Origin: Anaerolineae bacterium
GTDB lineage: Bacteria > Chloroflexota > Anaerolineae > Anaerolineales > UBA11579
Length of the DNA stretch: 64,000 bases
Reading direction: 5' to 3'
Assembly (NCBI GenBank): GCA_004297445.1
Contig: SCUK01000003.1
Coordinates: forward strand, 1-64,000
This document shows positions 42,486-51,992 of the stretch, piece after piece; position 1 is the stretch's first letter; each line of letters starts with the position of its first letter. The notes beneath the pieces were generated by a model. That model did no database searches. It saw nothing but the letters and a program-made list of their open reading frames with translations, and was not told the origin of the DNA. The position numbers and the translations under genes were made by a program.

Positions 42486-42956
42486 ATGGCTGGCAAGCAC
42501 ATCCCTCACCACATACTTGCGGTTGACGCGCTGGTAATCAATCAAAACGGTGACGTCCTTATGATTGACAGCCCGAAGCGGGGCTGGGAATTCCCGGGTG
42601 GACAGATTGAGCCGGGGGAATCGATCAGCCAGGCTATCCGGCGGGAAGTGCTGGAAGAAGCCAGGGTTGACGTGAAAGTGGAACGCCTCATTGGCATATT
42701 CCATAATGTCAGAGCCAATCTGGTGGTCATTGGGCTACTGTGCAGTCATGTGAGCGGTGAGCCAGGACCCAGCGATGAGAGCAACAATTCCGAGTGGGTA
42801 CCGAGGGAGGAAGTACTAACCCGCCCGGATTCCGAATTCATCCATGACCGGTTGAAGGAAATGCTTGATTATGAAGAGAAATCGGTCTATCAAGCCTATC
42901 AGAATGACCCGGGCGGCCCGGATGGTTACCGGTTGCTGGAGAGTTTTGACCTGTAA
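42486..42956 (+). CDS. Nudix hydrolase
   Basis: 156 aa. Nudix box 'GGQIEPGESISQAIRREVLE' then EA: G-x5-E-x7-R-E-U-x-E-E is complete, with Arg in place of the late Gly. 'IPHHILAVDALVINQNGDVL' is the usual lead-in. Hydrolyses a nucleoside diphosphate linked to another group; the substrate is unknown. The Met start is preceded by AGAGCAGGTC. Likely co-transcribed with the PIG-L gene. Confidence 0.93.
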   Translation: MAGKHIPHHILAVDALVINQNGDVLMIDSPKRGWEFPGGQIEPGESISQAIRREVLEEARVDVKVERLIGIFHNVRANLVVIGLLCSHVSGEPGPSDESNNSEWVPREEVLTRPDSEFIHDRLKEMLDYEEKSVYQAYQNDPGGPDGYRLLESFDL

Positions 42957-42973
42957 TTTGTAGGGCAATTCCC

Positions 42974-43001
42974 TTGCGTTTTGTTTCACTATTGGTATAA
43001 T
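42974..43001 (+). promoter_or_regulatory. Promoter of rplS
   Basis: -35 TTGCGT (42974-42979), 16-base spacer, -10 TATAAT (42996-43001) with an upstream TGG extension. It leaves a ~48-base leader before the rplS ATG. Confidence 0.75.
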
Positions 43002-43055
43002 TACCCGCTGTGTCCGAAACGGCAGAGTAACGAACTAAGATTCGAGGGTATACGA

Positions 43056-43406
43056 ATGAGCGAAATTCTGAAATCCCTGGCTGCGCCAGTCAATGCAAAC
43101 ATCCCGGATATTGGGCCGGGCGATGTGGTGAGCGTTCATGTGCGCATCAAAGAAGGTGACCGCGAGCGTATTCAGGAGTTCAAAGGCACCATTTTGCGGG
43201 TGAACCGCGGTGGGCAAAACTCCTCTTTCACCGTGCGCCGGCTGGCCAGCAATGGCGTTGGGGTGGAGCGTACATTCCTGCTCCGCTCGCCGCTGGTCGA
43301 TAAGGTCGTAGTGGAGCGTCATTCGCACGTCCGCCGCGCCAAGCTGTATTTCCTGCGCGAACGCACGGGCAAGAAGGCGCGCCTCAAGCAGAAGATCAAG
43401 AACTAG
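43056..43406 (+). CDS. rplS: 50S ribosomal protein L19
   Basis: 116 aa, standard length. 'GDVVSVHVRIKEGDRERIQE', 'FKGTILRVNRGG', 'SFTVRRLASNGVGVERTFLL' and 'VRRAKLYFLRERTGKKARLK' are textbook L19. The start at 43056 ('MSEILKSL') replaces an upstream frame extension that lies over the promoter. It stands alone here, without the usual rpsP-rimM-trmD neighbours. Confidence 0.98.
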   Translation: MSEILKSLAAPVNANIPDIGPGDVVSVHVRIKEGDRERIQEFKGTILRVNRGGQNSSFTVRRLASNGVGVERTFLLRSPLVDKVVVERHSHVRRAKLYFLRERTGKKARLKQKIKN

Positions 43407-43454
43407 TACCAAGCTGCCTCCAACGGCAGAGAGTCATACTCGATTAGAATAGTA

Positions 43455-43488
43455 GGGTGCAGCGACCATCGTTGCACCCTTTTGTATT
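43455..43488 (+). terminator. Rho-independent terminator after rplS
   Basis: 11-bp stem GGGTGCAGCGA (43455-43465) / TCGTTGCACCC (43469-43479) with one G-U pair and a CCA loop, then TTTTGTATTT. A TAGAAT at 43445 could be a promoter for the next gene, in which case the hairpin would be in its leader. Confidence 0.8.
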
Positions 43489-43512
43489 TGTCTACCACGC
43501 GTTGGAGGTCAG

Positions 43513-44247
43513 ATGCGCAAACCACTTATTGGAGTTACCACCCGCGGGTCGTTCAGCGAGCGTTATCAGATCCCGGTCATTGCCTCTCCACGGCCGTATT
43601 GCGATGCACTGGTGCGGGCAGGCTCTATCCCGGTATTAATCCCGCTAAATCTCCCGCAAGACTCCGCAAATGAATTGCTCTCACAACTGGATGGCGTGGT
43701 GTTCACTGGTGGTGGTGATATCGAAACTGTGCGTTTTGGTGGGGAGGATCATGCCCAAATCTATGATGTCGACGCGGAGCGCGATGAAATGGAGCTTCAG
43801 CTGGTACGGATGGCAGCGGATAGCGAGAAGCCATTTCTCGGAATCTGTCGCGGCCTGCAAATTCTGAACGTTGCCTATGGCGGTTCTCTTTATACCCATA
43901 TTCCCGACCAAATGAAGGACGCAATGCAGCACTCATTCTTCCTCGTACAACCCTGGGACTATCTGGCGCACCCGGTCCAGGTGCTCGAGGGCACCTTGCT
44001 TTCCGAAATCGCAGGAGAGCCAATCCTGCAGGTGAACAGCCTGCATCATCAAGGTGTAAAGGACCTTGCGGCAGGCTTAAAGGCGGTCGCGCATGCCCCG
44101 GATGGATTGGTCGAAGGATTGGAATTGACCGGCCACCCGTTTGCTCTAGCAGTTCAATGGCACCCGGAGTGCCTGCCGAATGACCCAACGATGCGCGGGA
44201 TATTCGAGGCATTGGTGACTGCGAGCCGGGAGAAGATCGCGGCATGA
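43513..44247 (+). CDS. Class I glutamine amidotransferase-like hydrolase (peptidase C26, PuuD-like)
   Basis: 244 aa. 'VVFTGGGDIETVRFGG', nucleophile Cys in 'FLGICRGLQILNVAYGG' and His in 'AVQWHPECLPND' form the C26 triad context. The family includes gamma-glutamyl-GABA hydrolase and other gamma-glutamyl cleaving enzymes. A TTGGAGGTC ribosome site precedes the ATG. It overlaps murI by four bases (ATGA), linking two glutamate-related enzymes. Confidence 0.9.
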   Translation: MRKPLIGVTTRGSFSERYQIPVIASPRPYCDALVRAGSIPVLIPLNLPQDSANELLSQLDGVVFTGGGDIETVRFGGEDHAQIYDVDAERDEMELQLVRMAADSEKPFLGICRGLQILNVAYGGSLYTHIPDQMKDAMQHSFFLVQPWDYLAHPVQVLEGTLLSEIAGEPILQVNSLHHQGVKDLAAGLKAVAHAPDGLVEGLELTGHPFALAVQWHPECLPNDPTMRGIFEALVTASREKIAA

Positions 44248-45077
44248 AGGTGGGCGCCGGAGCAGGCGGGCCGATTGGGGTGTTTGATTCCGGCATTGGT
44301 GGCTTTTCGGTCCTGAGAGTATTGCAGGCTCAACTGCCCAATGAGGACTTTATCTTCTTCGGTGACCAGGGTCATATCCCTTATGGCCCGCGCTCCCTGG
44401 AAGAAGTGCGCGGGTTCAGTGAAGCCATTGTTCGATTCTTGTTGGCGGAGGGATCCAAGCTGATTGTTGTGGCCTGCAATACGGCGTCTGCGGCAGCGTT
44501 GGTCCACCTGCGCAAGACTTTTCCGGATGTCCCTTTTGTTGGAATGGAACCAGCAGTGAAGCCGGCGGCTGAAACTACCCAAAGCGGCGTGGTGGGAGTC
44601 ATCGCCACCAAAGCTACCTTTCAGGGCGAGCTGTATGCGTCCGTTGTGGAACGATTTGCCCAAGATGTCATTGTATTGCAGGCCACCTGTCCGGGGCTTG
44701 TTGAAGAAATCGAGGCCGGACGATTGGAGGGAGAGATTGCCCGAGAAATCCTTGAGATCGCGCTACGGCCGATGATGATGAAGGGGATTGATGCCGTGGT
44801 CCTGGGTTGCACCCATTATCCCTTTGTGGAGAATCTGATTCGTGAACTTGTGGGACACCGGGTGAGAATCATTGAACCGTCTGGGGCGATTGCCCGGCAG
44901 GTTGAACGTTTGTTGGATGAGCACAAGCTGCGGAACCCGAACAATCAGGTTGGGACAACTCGCTATTTCACGAGCGGCAAGTCAGAGGCCATGGAAGAAG
45001 CGGCTCTTCAATTGTTGGGGGTGGCGGTGACCGCAGAAGGAATAGGTTGGGAAAGCGGCGAAGTCAGTCGCGGTTGA
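44244..45077 (+). CDS. murI: Glutamate racemase
   Basis: 277 aa. 'IGVFDSGIGGFSVLRVL', 'FFGDQGHIPYGPRS', first catalytic Cys in 'VVACNTASAAALVHLR' and second in 'VVLGCTHYPFVENLI'. Makes D-glutamate for peptidoglycan, which supports a peptidoglycan wall in this organism together with the LCP protein. Coupled to the upstream amidotransferase gene. Confidence 0.97.
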   Translation: MKVGAGAGGPIGVFDSGIGGFSVLRVLQAQLPNEDFIFFGDQGHIPYGPRSLEEVRGFSEAIVRFLLAEGSKLIVVACNTASAAALVHLRKTFPDVPFVGMEPAVKPAAETTQSGVVGVIATKATFQGELYASVVERFAQDVIVLQATCPGLVEEIEAGRLEGEIAREILEIALRPMMMKGIDAVVLGCTHYPFVENLIRELVGHRVRIIEPSGAIARQVERLLDEHKLRNPNNQVGTTRYFTSGKSEAMEEAALQLLGVAVTAEGIGWESGEVSRG

Positions 45078-45099
45078 CAGTGAGCATGCCGGATTTGTT

Positions 45100-46785
45100 C
45101 TATTTCAACTCGTCAGAATAGACAACAAACGTGTTCTTGCCACTCTGTTTGGCTGTATAGAGGGCCTTATCCGCCTGATCAAAGTAATTTGACGCAGCCA
45201 TCAATTCCTGGTCGGGCAGGACTATCGCCATTCCGAGGCTGCAATTGAGGGGGTGTGAGGAGCCTCCCGGAAGTCCCAGGCGGGTGCGGCGCGAGGCAGC
45301 TAATATCTTCTTTACGACTCGCTTGCCACCTTCCGAGGTTGTGTTTGGTAAGAGGAGCAGAAATTCGTCCCCCCCAACGCGCCCAATATGGTCGGACCGG
45401 CGCAAGTTTTGGGAAACTGTGAGAGCGAATAACTGGATATAGGCATCGCCCTGAGAATGGCCATATTTGTCGTTGATGGACTTCAGGTCATCGAGGTCGA
45501 TGATTACGAACACGAGGGGCTGACGAGATTTCCCTGCAACGTCAAGTTCGTTTTCTGCCAGTTCCAGAATCGCTCTGCGATTCAATAGACCTGTGAGTGA
45601 GTCGGTTTGGGCGGCTTCGGTCGCCACTTCCATCTGGGAAGCAAGAGCGAGTTCGCGTGACTTCCGCGCAGATATGTCTCGCAAGGTCCCCTGGAATCCT
45701 TCAACCTTGCCTTCCCGGATGATAAGGGATATGTTTTGCTCGACCCAAACAACTTCGCCATCGCTCCGCAGCAACTGATATTCGCAGATTGACTCTGGCG
45801 TCTCAGTCTCGAGTTGTGTCACGTAGATTTCGCGTACGGTTTCTTTCCAATCCGGTGCAATAATGTCCAGAAAATGTAGTTTTGTCAGTTCTTCTTCCGG
45901 ATATCCTGAGAATCTTGTGGCAGAGTGGTTAGCAAACGTTATGTTTCCTTCAGGGTCGGTTACCAATATGAAGTCCGAAGATTGGTTCACCAGGCGGCGA
46001 TAGTTGGCTTCGCTCAGGGCGAGAGATTGCTCGATGAGCGCTCTTTCTGTCACATCTCGAACCAGGGCTATGAAGGTGAGTTCACTTCCTTCCGGGCCGG
46101 TCTTGCGGGATAGGGTCATCTCAAAGAAATGAGTCTCCCCACCAATTTCGAGTCTGTATGTAGGACTCTTGGCTGAGCCCGAAACAACCGCTTCATTGAA
46201 TGTTGCCCGCACAACAGCGGCAGGTTCCGGAGGCAGAATCTCTTCAATTCGGCGGCCGATCTGTTCTTCGAACGGACGGTAAAGGAGGTCCGGGCGCGAG
46301 GCGTAATAGTCCACATATCGACCAGTACTGTCGAACTCGAAAATCAGGTCAGGCAGGGCACGCAACGTGATGCTCATGCGTTCATTGAGCTTCTGCAATT
46401 GGTCTTCGATCAACCTCTGAACCGTGTAATCTCTAATCGTGCTGAGGATTACCCGCATTTCCCCATCCGGGCTAATGAGAGTGGAGCAGATTTCAGCCGG
46501 GAACTGTTCGCCATCTTTGCGGCGGTGCTGGATAATCACGCGCGGCTCGAATTTACCGGCGCGGAATTCGGCCATTCGGCGGCTGCTTCTGTTTCTGTCT
46601 GCAGATATATCTGAAACTTGCAGGCGCACAAACTCCGAGTGAGAGTAACCGTATAGATTACAGGCGAGCTGATTTGCTTCCAAAATTCCGGAGGTGTCCG
46701 GATCGACCAGGATGGCGGCGTCGGGGATAAAGGCGAGGAGGTCCCGCAAACTGAACCCGTGCGAATTCGACTCCGGAGATTTCAT
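45100..46785 (-). CDS. PAS-domain sensor with GGDEF diguanylate cyclase domain
   Basis: 561 aa, soluble. Three PAS/PAC units: about 10-125 ('DAAILVDPDTSGILEANQLA'), about 130-250 and about 255-375 ('DFILVTDPEGNITFANHSAT'). A GGDEF domain follows (about 385-555), starting 'AAQTDSLTGLLNRRAILEL' and with intact 'RVGGDEFLLLLPN'. Should make cyclic di-GMP in response to a signal sensed by the PAS domains. No RxxD inhibitory site five residues before GGDEF is obvious. The gene may be the last of the leftward carboxylase run, 49 bases downstream of the CYTH gene. Confidence 0.93.
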   Translation of the reverse strand: MKSPESNSHGFSLRDLLAFIPDAAILVDPDTSGILEANQLACNLYGYSHSEFVRLQVSDISADRNRSSRRMAEFRAGKFEPRVIIQHRRKDGEQFPAEICSTLISPDGEMRVILSTIRDYTVQRLIEDQLQKLNERMSITLRALPDLIFEFDSTGRYVDYYASRPDLLYRPFEEQIGRRIEEILPPEPAAVVRATFNEAVVSGSAKSPTYRLEIGGETHFFEMTLSRKTGPEGSELTFIALVRDVTERALIEQSLALSEANYRRLVNQSSDFILVTDPEGNITFANHSATRFSGYPEEELTKLHFLDIIAPDWKETVREIYVTQLETETPESICEYQLLRSDGEVVWVEQNISLIIREGKVEGFQGTLRDISARKSRELALASQMEVATEAAQTDSLTGLLNRRAILELAENELDVAGKSRQPLVFVIIDLDDLKSINDKYGHSQGDAYIQLFALTVSQNLRRSDHIGRVGGDEFLLLLPNTTSEGGKRVVKKILAASRRTRLGLPGGSSHPLNCSLGMAIVLPDQELMAASNYFDQADKALYTAKQSGKNTFVVYSDELK

Positions 46786-46834
46786 TTCTGTGATCTAGAG
46801 TGACGCAATAGTTGGCGGGACTCCTGCATGGTCA

Positions 46835-47461
46835 TCAATGGGCCAGGCCTTGGTCGGCCGAAGCGTAGCCCAGCAGCGTCAGGTCGGCAGATCGACCCTT
46901 GAAGGAATCAAAGGTGAGGTTGGCTTGTTCAGCACCAGAACCTTGCACCCGCCTGAAAATCTGACTGTACGACTCAAGTATACGGCATTCACGGAGGAGC
47001 TTCAGTTCGCCCGCCGAAGCGAAGATGCTGTCTGAATCTGGCCCCTCTATTTCGACAAAATCACCAAAGGGGAGTTCATCCAGCATAACGTTGACTTCGT
47101 TAAGGCGAAAGGTGGTCCGGTATTTCTCGTATACCCAGCTCACACGGAAACCCAGGGCTTCGAGCATTCGTTTGGCAGAATGGGGGTCATTGACCTGAAC
47201 CTCGATTTCCGTCCGCGAACTAATGAGCGAGTTTGGCTCTGGCGGACCTTTGAACGCGAGAGTTGCGGCTGTATCCTGGCGCAAGCGCAGTACTTTTCGT
47301 TCGCGGGCAAACTGGCCTTCTGCGTTATCAAAGCGCCAGTTGCGCTCCAAGGTACGCGGTTGAACAAGCACCGCCCCCAGATCTTTCAGTCGATTTTCCA
47401 CTCCCCCCAAGTTCCGGACCCAGAACTTAACTTCAAGTTCCACGTCTGAGTCCTGCATCAC
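46835..47461 (-). CDS. CYTH-domain protein (class IV adenylate cyclase / thiamine-triphosphatase-like)
   Basis: 208 aa. The E-x-E-x-K signature is 'ELEVKFWV' near the N-terminus. 'RKVLRLRQDTAATLAFKGPP' and 'SRTEIEVQVND' supply the basic and acidic strands of the triphosphate tunnel. 'DELPFGDFVEIEGP' is the conserved late strand. It probably hydrolyses or cyclises a triphosphate with divalent metal; which substrate is open (CyaB, ThTPase, tripolyphosphatase). It overlaps the BCCP gene by four bases. Confidence 0.88.
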   Translation of the reverse strand: MMQDSDVELEVKFWVRNLGGVENRLKDLGAVLVQPRTLERNWRFDNAEGQFARERKVLRLRQDTAATLAFKGPPEPNSLISSRTEIEVQVNDPHSAKRMLEALGFRVSWVYEKYRTTFRLNEVNVMLDELPFGDFVEIEGPDSDSIFASAGELKLLRECRILESYSQIFRRVQGSGAEQANLTFDSFKGRSADLTLLGYASADQGLAH

Positions 47462-47961
47462 TCCACGCTCAGCATTACCTGCTTTTGTTCGACGCTGTCG
47501 CCGGCTTTTACTTCCACGACGGTTACTGTTCCTTCGCGTGGCGATTTCAGTTCGTTTTGCATCTTCATGCTTTCGAGGATGACCAGCACATCGCCTTTGT
47601 TCACGACATCGCCTACCTTCACCGGAATCTTGACCACCAGACCGGGCATGGGCGCCTTCAGGGTATACGTTCCGGACTCTTCGGCGCCCTGACCGCCGGC
47701 GGCTTTCAAGCGCTGTTCACGTTCGTCGATGACCTGGGCAGAGTACAGCCGGCCACGCATTAAGACGTGCCAGAAGTCCTCGTCCTGGTAGATATGGCAG
47801 TCGAACGAATTCCCGTCTACCAGCAGGCTGACGAGCTGCTGGCCGGTCATGGGTTCATAGTCCACTCCATAGGTCGTGCCATCCACGCTGACTTTTCCGT
47901 CTTTGAGGATTTCAACAGTGAATTGCTGGTCGCCGATGGTGGTGATGTATTTGGGGTTCAT
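47458..47961 (-). CDS. Biotin carboxyl carrier protein of an acyl-CoA carboxylase
   Basis: 167 aa. The C-terminal biotinyl domain (about 95-167) carries the biotin Lys in 'ILESMKMQNELKSP' and 'APMPGLVVKIPVKVGD'. The N-terminal part is a beta-rich BT-type region. It carries CO2 from the biotin carboxylase to the carboxyltransferase. An AGGAG site overlaps the accC stop. Its end overlaps the CYTH gene as ATGA. Confidence 0.93.
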   Translation of the reverse strand: MNPKYITTIGDQQFTVEILKDGKVSVDGTTYGVDYEPMTGQQLVSLLVDGNSFDCHIYQDEDFWHVLMRGRLYSAQVIDEREQRLKAAGGQGAEESGTYTLKAPMPGLVVKIPVKVGDVVNKGDVLVILESMKMQNELKSPREGTVTVVEVKAGDSVEQKQVMLSVE

Positions 47962-47970
47962 GGGCGACTC

Positions 47971-49488
47971 CTAGCGATGGATGCGTTCATAGCGGCCCAC
48001 CCATTTCCAGTTGCTGGTATCGCGCTTGTTGCGCTGAATGATGTGGGCGGCGCGTTCGGTCTGGCGGTGAGCGGCGAGGGTGGCAAGGATGGCTGCAATC
48101 TCGGGGAAGGTGTCCCGGCTCTCTTCGGCTTCTTCCATCGAGAAGCGCTCTTCGACGAATTTGGTGTCAAATGTGCCAGCCATGAAACGGTGCTGGCTGA
48201 GCAATGCCTGATGGAACGGAATATTGGTCAGCACGCCGAGTATCTTGTACTCGTCCAGGGCACGACGCATACGGAGAATGGCCTGGGCGCGGGTCTCGCC
48301 CCAGACGATGACTTTGGAAATCATTGGGTCGTAATAGGGCGTGATGGTTGCACCCGTGTCTACGCCTGTGTCGACGCGCACGCCTGGGCCGGTGGGCACA
48401 GCGTGTTTGTTCAAGTAGCCGGTGCTGGGCATGAAATTGTTGTAGGGGTCTTCGGCATTGACGCGGCACTCAATGGCCCAGCCATTCATTTTGACGTTCG
48501 CCTGCGTATAGCCAAGGGCGCGACCGCGGGCGATTCGTATCTGTTCTTTGACGATATCAATGCCGGTGACCATCTCGGTGACGGGGTGTTCAACCTGAAG
48601 GCGGGTATTCATCTCAAGGAAATAGAAATTCTTGTCCTTATCCACGAGGCATTCAATGGTGCCGGCATTGACGTAATCCACCGCTTTTGCGGCCAGAATG
48701 CCGATCGCGCCCATCTTCTGCCGGAATTCTTCGTCCTCATCGATAAACGGGGAGGGCGATTCTTCCAAGAGTTTTTGATGACGACGCTGGATAGAGCATT
48801 CACGCTCACCGAGGTGAATTACGTTACCTTCGGCGTCGGCGATGATTTGGACTTCGATGTGGCGGGCGCCTTCCACGAGCTTTTCAAGATAAACGTTGTC
48901 ATCGCCAAACGCTGCCAGTGATTCGCGCCGGGCGCTTTCGAGCGCGTCTGCCATTTCTTCCTGGCTGCGAACCGTGCGCATGCCTTTGCCGCCACCGCCC
49001 GCCGTGGCCTTGATAAGTACGGGAAAGCCAATCCCCGCTGCGGCATTGATGAGTTCGTCATCGCTCATTTTCTTTTCGCCGGGCGTGCCGGGGACGACAG
49101 GCACGCCGGCATCCCTCATGATCTTGCGCGCCATACCCTTGTCGCCCATACGGGTGATGGCATCCGGCGGCGGACCGATAAAGGTGAGGCCCTCGTCGGC
49201 ACAGAGCTGGGCGAAGACTGCGCGTTCAGCCAGAAACCCATAGCCGGGATGAATGGCCTCAGCGCCTGATTTCTTGGCGACAGCAATAATCTTTTCCATG
49301 CGGAGATACGAATCGGCGGAAGCCGGCGGGCCAATATGATAGGCCTGGGTGGCATAGCGGACGTGCAACGCGCGGCGGTCGACATCCGAGTAGACGGCCA
49401 CGGTCTTTAAGCCGAGCTCGCGGCAGGCGCGAATAACACGGACCGCGATTTCACCGCGATTGGCAATCAGGACCTTGTTGAATGTCAT
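47971..49488 (-). CDS. accC: Biotin carboxylase subunit of acyl-CoA carboxylase
   Basis: 505 aa ATP-grasp enzyme. 'KVLIANRGEIAVRVIRACRE', 'IHPGYGFLAERAVFAQLC', 'LIKATAGGGGKGMRTV', 'HIEVQIIADAEGNVIHLGER', 'FLEMNTRLQVEHPVTEMV'. About 50 residues longer than E. coli AccC because of an extended C-terminus (about 455-505). Uses ATP and bicarbonate to carboxylate biotin on the BCCP. AAGGAGG sits six bases before the ATG. Confidence 0.96.
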   Translation of the reverse strand: MTFNKVLIANRGEIAVRVIRACRELGLKTVAVYSDVDRRALHVRYATQAYHIGPPASADSYLRMEKIIAVAKKSGAEAIHPGYGFLAERAVFAQLCADEGLTFIGPPPDAITRMGDKGMARKIMRDAGVPVVPGTPGEKKMSDDELINAAAGIGFPVLIKATAGGGGKGMRTVRSQEEMADALESARRESLAAFGDDNVYLEKLVEGARHIEVQIIADAEGNVIHLGERECSIQRRHQKLLEESPSPFIDEDEEFRQKMGAIGILAAKAVDYVNAGTIECLVDKDKNFYFLEMNTRLQVEHPVTEMVTGIDIVKEQIRIARGRALGYTQANVKMNGWAIECRVNAEDPYNNFMPSTGYLNKHAVPTGPGVRVDTGVDTGATITPYYDPMISKVIVWGETRAQAILRMRRALDEYKILGVLTNIPFHQALLSQHRFMAGTFDTKFVEERFSMEEAEESRDTFPEIAAILATLAAHRQTERAAHIIQRNKRDTSNWKWVGRYERIHR

Positions 49489-49499
49489 GCCAGCCTCCT

Positions 49500-51050
49500 T
49501 TAGAGGGGGATGTTCCCGTGCTTCTTGGCGGGGTTGGTATCGCGCTTGTTTGAGAGCATTTCCAATGCATTGATGAGCCGGGGGCGGGTATCACTGGGCT
49601 CGATGACGTCATCAATAAACCCGCGTGAAGCGGCGACGAATGGATTGGCGAATTTGGCACGATACTCGGCGACGAGCTCTGCTTTGCGCGCAACGGGGTC
49701 CTTGGCCTCGGCAATTTCCTTGCGGAAGATGATATTCACCGCGCCGTCCGGACCCATAACCGCAATTTCGGCTGAGGGCCAGGCCAGATTGACATCGCCA
49801 CGAATGTGCTTGCTGCTCATCACATCATAGGCTCCGCCGTAGGCCTTGCGGGTGATCACGGTGAGTTTTGGCACGGTGGCTTCGCAGTAGGCGTAAAGCA
49901 ACTTCGCGCCGGAGCGGATGATTCCGGCGTGCTCCTGGGCGGTGCCGGGCATGAAACCGGGAACATCCTCGAGGGTCAGTATCGGAATATTGAATGAGTC
50001 GCAGAAGCGTATGAACCGTGCCGCCTTTTCTGAGGCAGCGATATCCAGTACACCGGCCAGCACCATGGGCTGGTTAGCGACAATGCCGATGGCGTGGCCA
50101 CCCAGGTGAGCGAAACCGACGACAATGTTTGGCGCATAGGCTTCATGAATCTCATAGAATTCGCGGTCATCGACAATCAGGGAGACAATGTCCTTGACGT
50201 CATACGGTTTACCGGGGTCGTCGGGGATGACACTGTCCAGGGCGGTTTCGCGCCGGAGGGGGTCGTCGCGGGTGGGTTTGTAAGGCGGGTCTTCCATGTT
50301 GTTTTGCGGAAGATATCCCAGCAACTTGCGAATCATGTACAGCGCGTCCGCCTCGGACTCGGAGGTGATGTGGCACACGCCGGAGGTCTCTGCATGCACA
50401 CTGGCGCCGCCTAGGTCTTCAAACGAAACATCTTCATGTGTGACGGCTTTAACCACTTCCGGCCCGGTGACAAACATATAGGAGGAGTTCTTGACCATCA
50501 AGATGAAATCCGTAAGAGCAGGCGAATACACCGCTCCGCCGGCACAGGGTCCCATGATGGCGCTGATCTGGGGAATAACCCCAGAGGACAGTGTGTTGCG
50601 CAGGAAAATGTCGGCGTAACCACCCAGTGAAATGACGCCTTCCTGGATGCGAGCCCCGCCGGAATCGTTCAAGCCGATGATGGGTGCCCCATTCTTCAGC
50701 GCCATTTCCTGAATCTTGACGATTTTCTCAGCGTGCACTTCTCCGAGACTGCCGCCAAAAACGGTGAAATCCTGACTGAAGACGTAAATCAACCGCCCAT
50801 CAATCGTCCCCCATCCGGTGACGACGCTATCGCCCAGGTATTGCTTGTCGGCCAGGCCGAAGTCCGTGGTGCGGTGGGTGACGAAGGCATCCAACTCGCG
50901 AAATGAGCCTTTGTCCAGAAGCAGGTCAATGCGCTCGCGGGCAGTGAGGCGGCCGCGGTTGTGCTGGGCATCGATTCGATCCTGCCCGCCGCCAAGGAGG
51001 CCCTGGGCGCGCCGGTCGCGCAATTCGTCAATTCGGGATTGTTCACTCAT
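49500..51050 (-). CDS. Acyl-CoA carboxylase carboxyltransferase subunit (propionyl/methylmalonyl type)
   Basis: 516 aa crotonase-fold enzyme of the PccB/MmdA type. '[19 protein letters not shown]', oxyanion-hole Gly-Gly in '[17 protein letters not shown]', '[20 protein letters not shown]', '[19 protein letters not shown]' and '[19 protein letters not shown]'. Transfers CO2 from biotin to an acyl-CoA, probably propionyl- or acetyl-CoA. First of three carboxylase genes. Its start overlaps the upstream membrane-protein gene by 8 bases. Confidence 0.95.
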   Translation of the reverse strand: MSEQSRIDELRDRRAQGLLGGGQDRIDAQHNRGRLTARERIDLLLDKGSFRELDAFVTHRTTDFGLADKQYLGDSVVTGWGTIDGRLIYVFSQDFTVFGGSLGEVHAEKIVKIQEMALKNGAPIIGLNDSGGARIQEGVISLGGYADIFLRNTLSSGVIPQISAIMGPCAGGAVYSPALTDFILMVKNSSYMFVTGPEVVKAVTHEDVSFEDLGGASVHAETSGVCHITSESEADALYMIRKLLGYLPQNNMEDPPYKPTRDDPLRRETALDSVIPDDPGKPYDVKDIVSLIVDDREFYEIHEAYAPNIVVGFAHLGGHAIGIVANQPMVLAGVLDIAASEKAARFIRFCDSFNIPILTLEDVPGFMPGTAQEHAGIIRSGAKLLYAYCEATVPKLTVITRKAYGGAYDVMSSKHIRGDVNLAWPSAEIAVMGPDGAVNIIFRKEIAEAKDPVARKAELVAEYRAKFANPFVAASRGFIDDVIEPSDTRPRLINALEMLSNKRDTNPAKKHGNIPL

Positions 51051-51474
51051 TGTTTTCTCCGTAGAACAGTCTCGTCTGTTTTCGAGTTGTTCCCCAAAAG
51101 ATAAACCCGAGAAACAGAAGGGTTAGTGCCACCGCAAAATTCTGATTGGCCTGGGTGAAGGGATTTTGGTTGAGGGCCAGGCGGTCCACCCAGACATAGA
51201 ACGCGTAGAGTACCGCATAGACCTGAAGCGCCCTCAGTGCGCCATGGCGACCTGTGAGTAAAGCGCGCAACAGGCCCAGACCAACCAACCCCCAGGCAAG
51301 GGACACCAAGATAAGCAGAGCCGGGCTTAAGGATAACCCAATTGAACTGATAAACTGCCTGTTTGCCAATAAGAGGACGGCTCGCAACAACTGGTTGACT
51401 GAAACCATTAACACTATTGCCATCATCCCGGTTACGGGAAACTGCCGCGGTTCAGGCCCTGAGGTTGTTGACAT
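51043..51474 (-). CDS. Small four-TM membrane protein
   Basis: 143 aa with hydrophobic helices at about 15-35, 45-65, 75-95 and 110-130. No family recognised. It starts inside the end of the DinB gene (23-base overlap) and its stop overlaps the carboxyltransferase start by 8 bases, so it is co-transcribed. Role unknown. Confidence 0.6.
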   Translation of the reverse strand: MSTTSGPEPRQFPVTGMMAIVLMVSVNQLLRAVLLLANRQFISSIGLSLSPALLILVSLAWGLVGLGLLRALLTGRHGALRALQVYAVLYAFYVWVDRLALNQNPFTQANQNFAVALTLLFLGFIFWGTTRKQTRLFYGENNE

Positions 51475-51919
51475 AGCGCTCCAGATCGGCCTGGTGGTCA
51501 AGATAATGCCCCACTGTATTGCCGCCCATCAGGCGGAACGGTGTCCGGCCATCGAGAGGGTCTGTGGCATTGAACTCCTGGTCTGACAGCGTCTGGACAT
51601 AGGTTTCAATCTTCACGCGATTGTTCTCCCACTCGCCGAGCACGAAATCCAGGGAGAGGCCCTTCCAGGCGTTGAAAACCTGCGCATTCAGAGCATCGAA
51701 ATCATCCATTCTGGGCAGGGTGGCTCCGGAGCGCATCAGCATGACCCTGGCGATGGAATACGATTCCCACCAGCACAGGTGACCGATAAGGTCCTTGATA
51801 GACCAGTCTTCCTGCGGGCCGGGCCGACGGGTCATCTGTTCTGTGGTCAGACCTTCCCAGAACCTTGCATAGTCTGCGCGGCTTGATCGCAGCACCTGTA
51901 TATACTCGCTTACGGTCAT
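51452..51919 (-). CDS. DinB/DUF1706-like four-helix protein
   Basis: 155 aa. 'DWSIKDLIGHLCWWESYSIA' and '[18 protein letters not shown]' give the His residues of the DinB/YfiT-like metal site, and the helical pattern fits the family. Such proteins include thiol-dependent transferases; the substrate is unknown. The start is ATG 51919; a longer reading frame overlaps the upstream oxidoreductase gene. Confidence 0.82.
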   Translation of the reverse strand: MTVSEYIQVLRSSRADYARFWEGLTTEQMTRRPGPQEDWSIKDLIGHLCWWESYSIARVMLMRSGATLPRMDDFDALNAQVFNAWKGLSLDFVLGEWENNRVKIETYVQTLSDQEFNATDPLDGRTPFRLMGGNTVGHYLDHQADLERYVNNLRA

Positions 51920-51992
51920 TGATTCGGGGAATTGCGGGGCGGCCAAGGTCGTGCCTCCAGTCTGAGCAAGGGTAGGAGTGTGGGCGGAAAAT

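Noticed and set aside
42981-43055. Longer start for rplS
   Set aside because: The extra codons overlap the TATAAT promoter; L19 begins at ATG 43056.
42957-43055. L19 leader as a ribosomal autoregulatory structure
   Set aside because: The leader is only ~48 bases and shows no stable hairpin resembling known L19 leaders; no support beyond position.
47767-48921. 384-codon open frame on the + strand
   Set aside because: It runs antisense to accC, which has complete biotin carboxylase motifs. The translated antisense has no recognisable domain.
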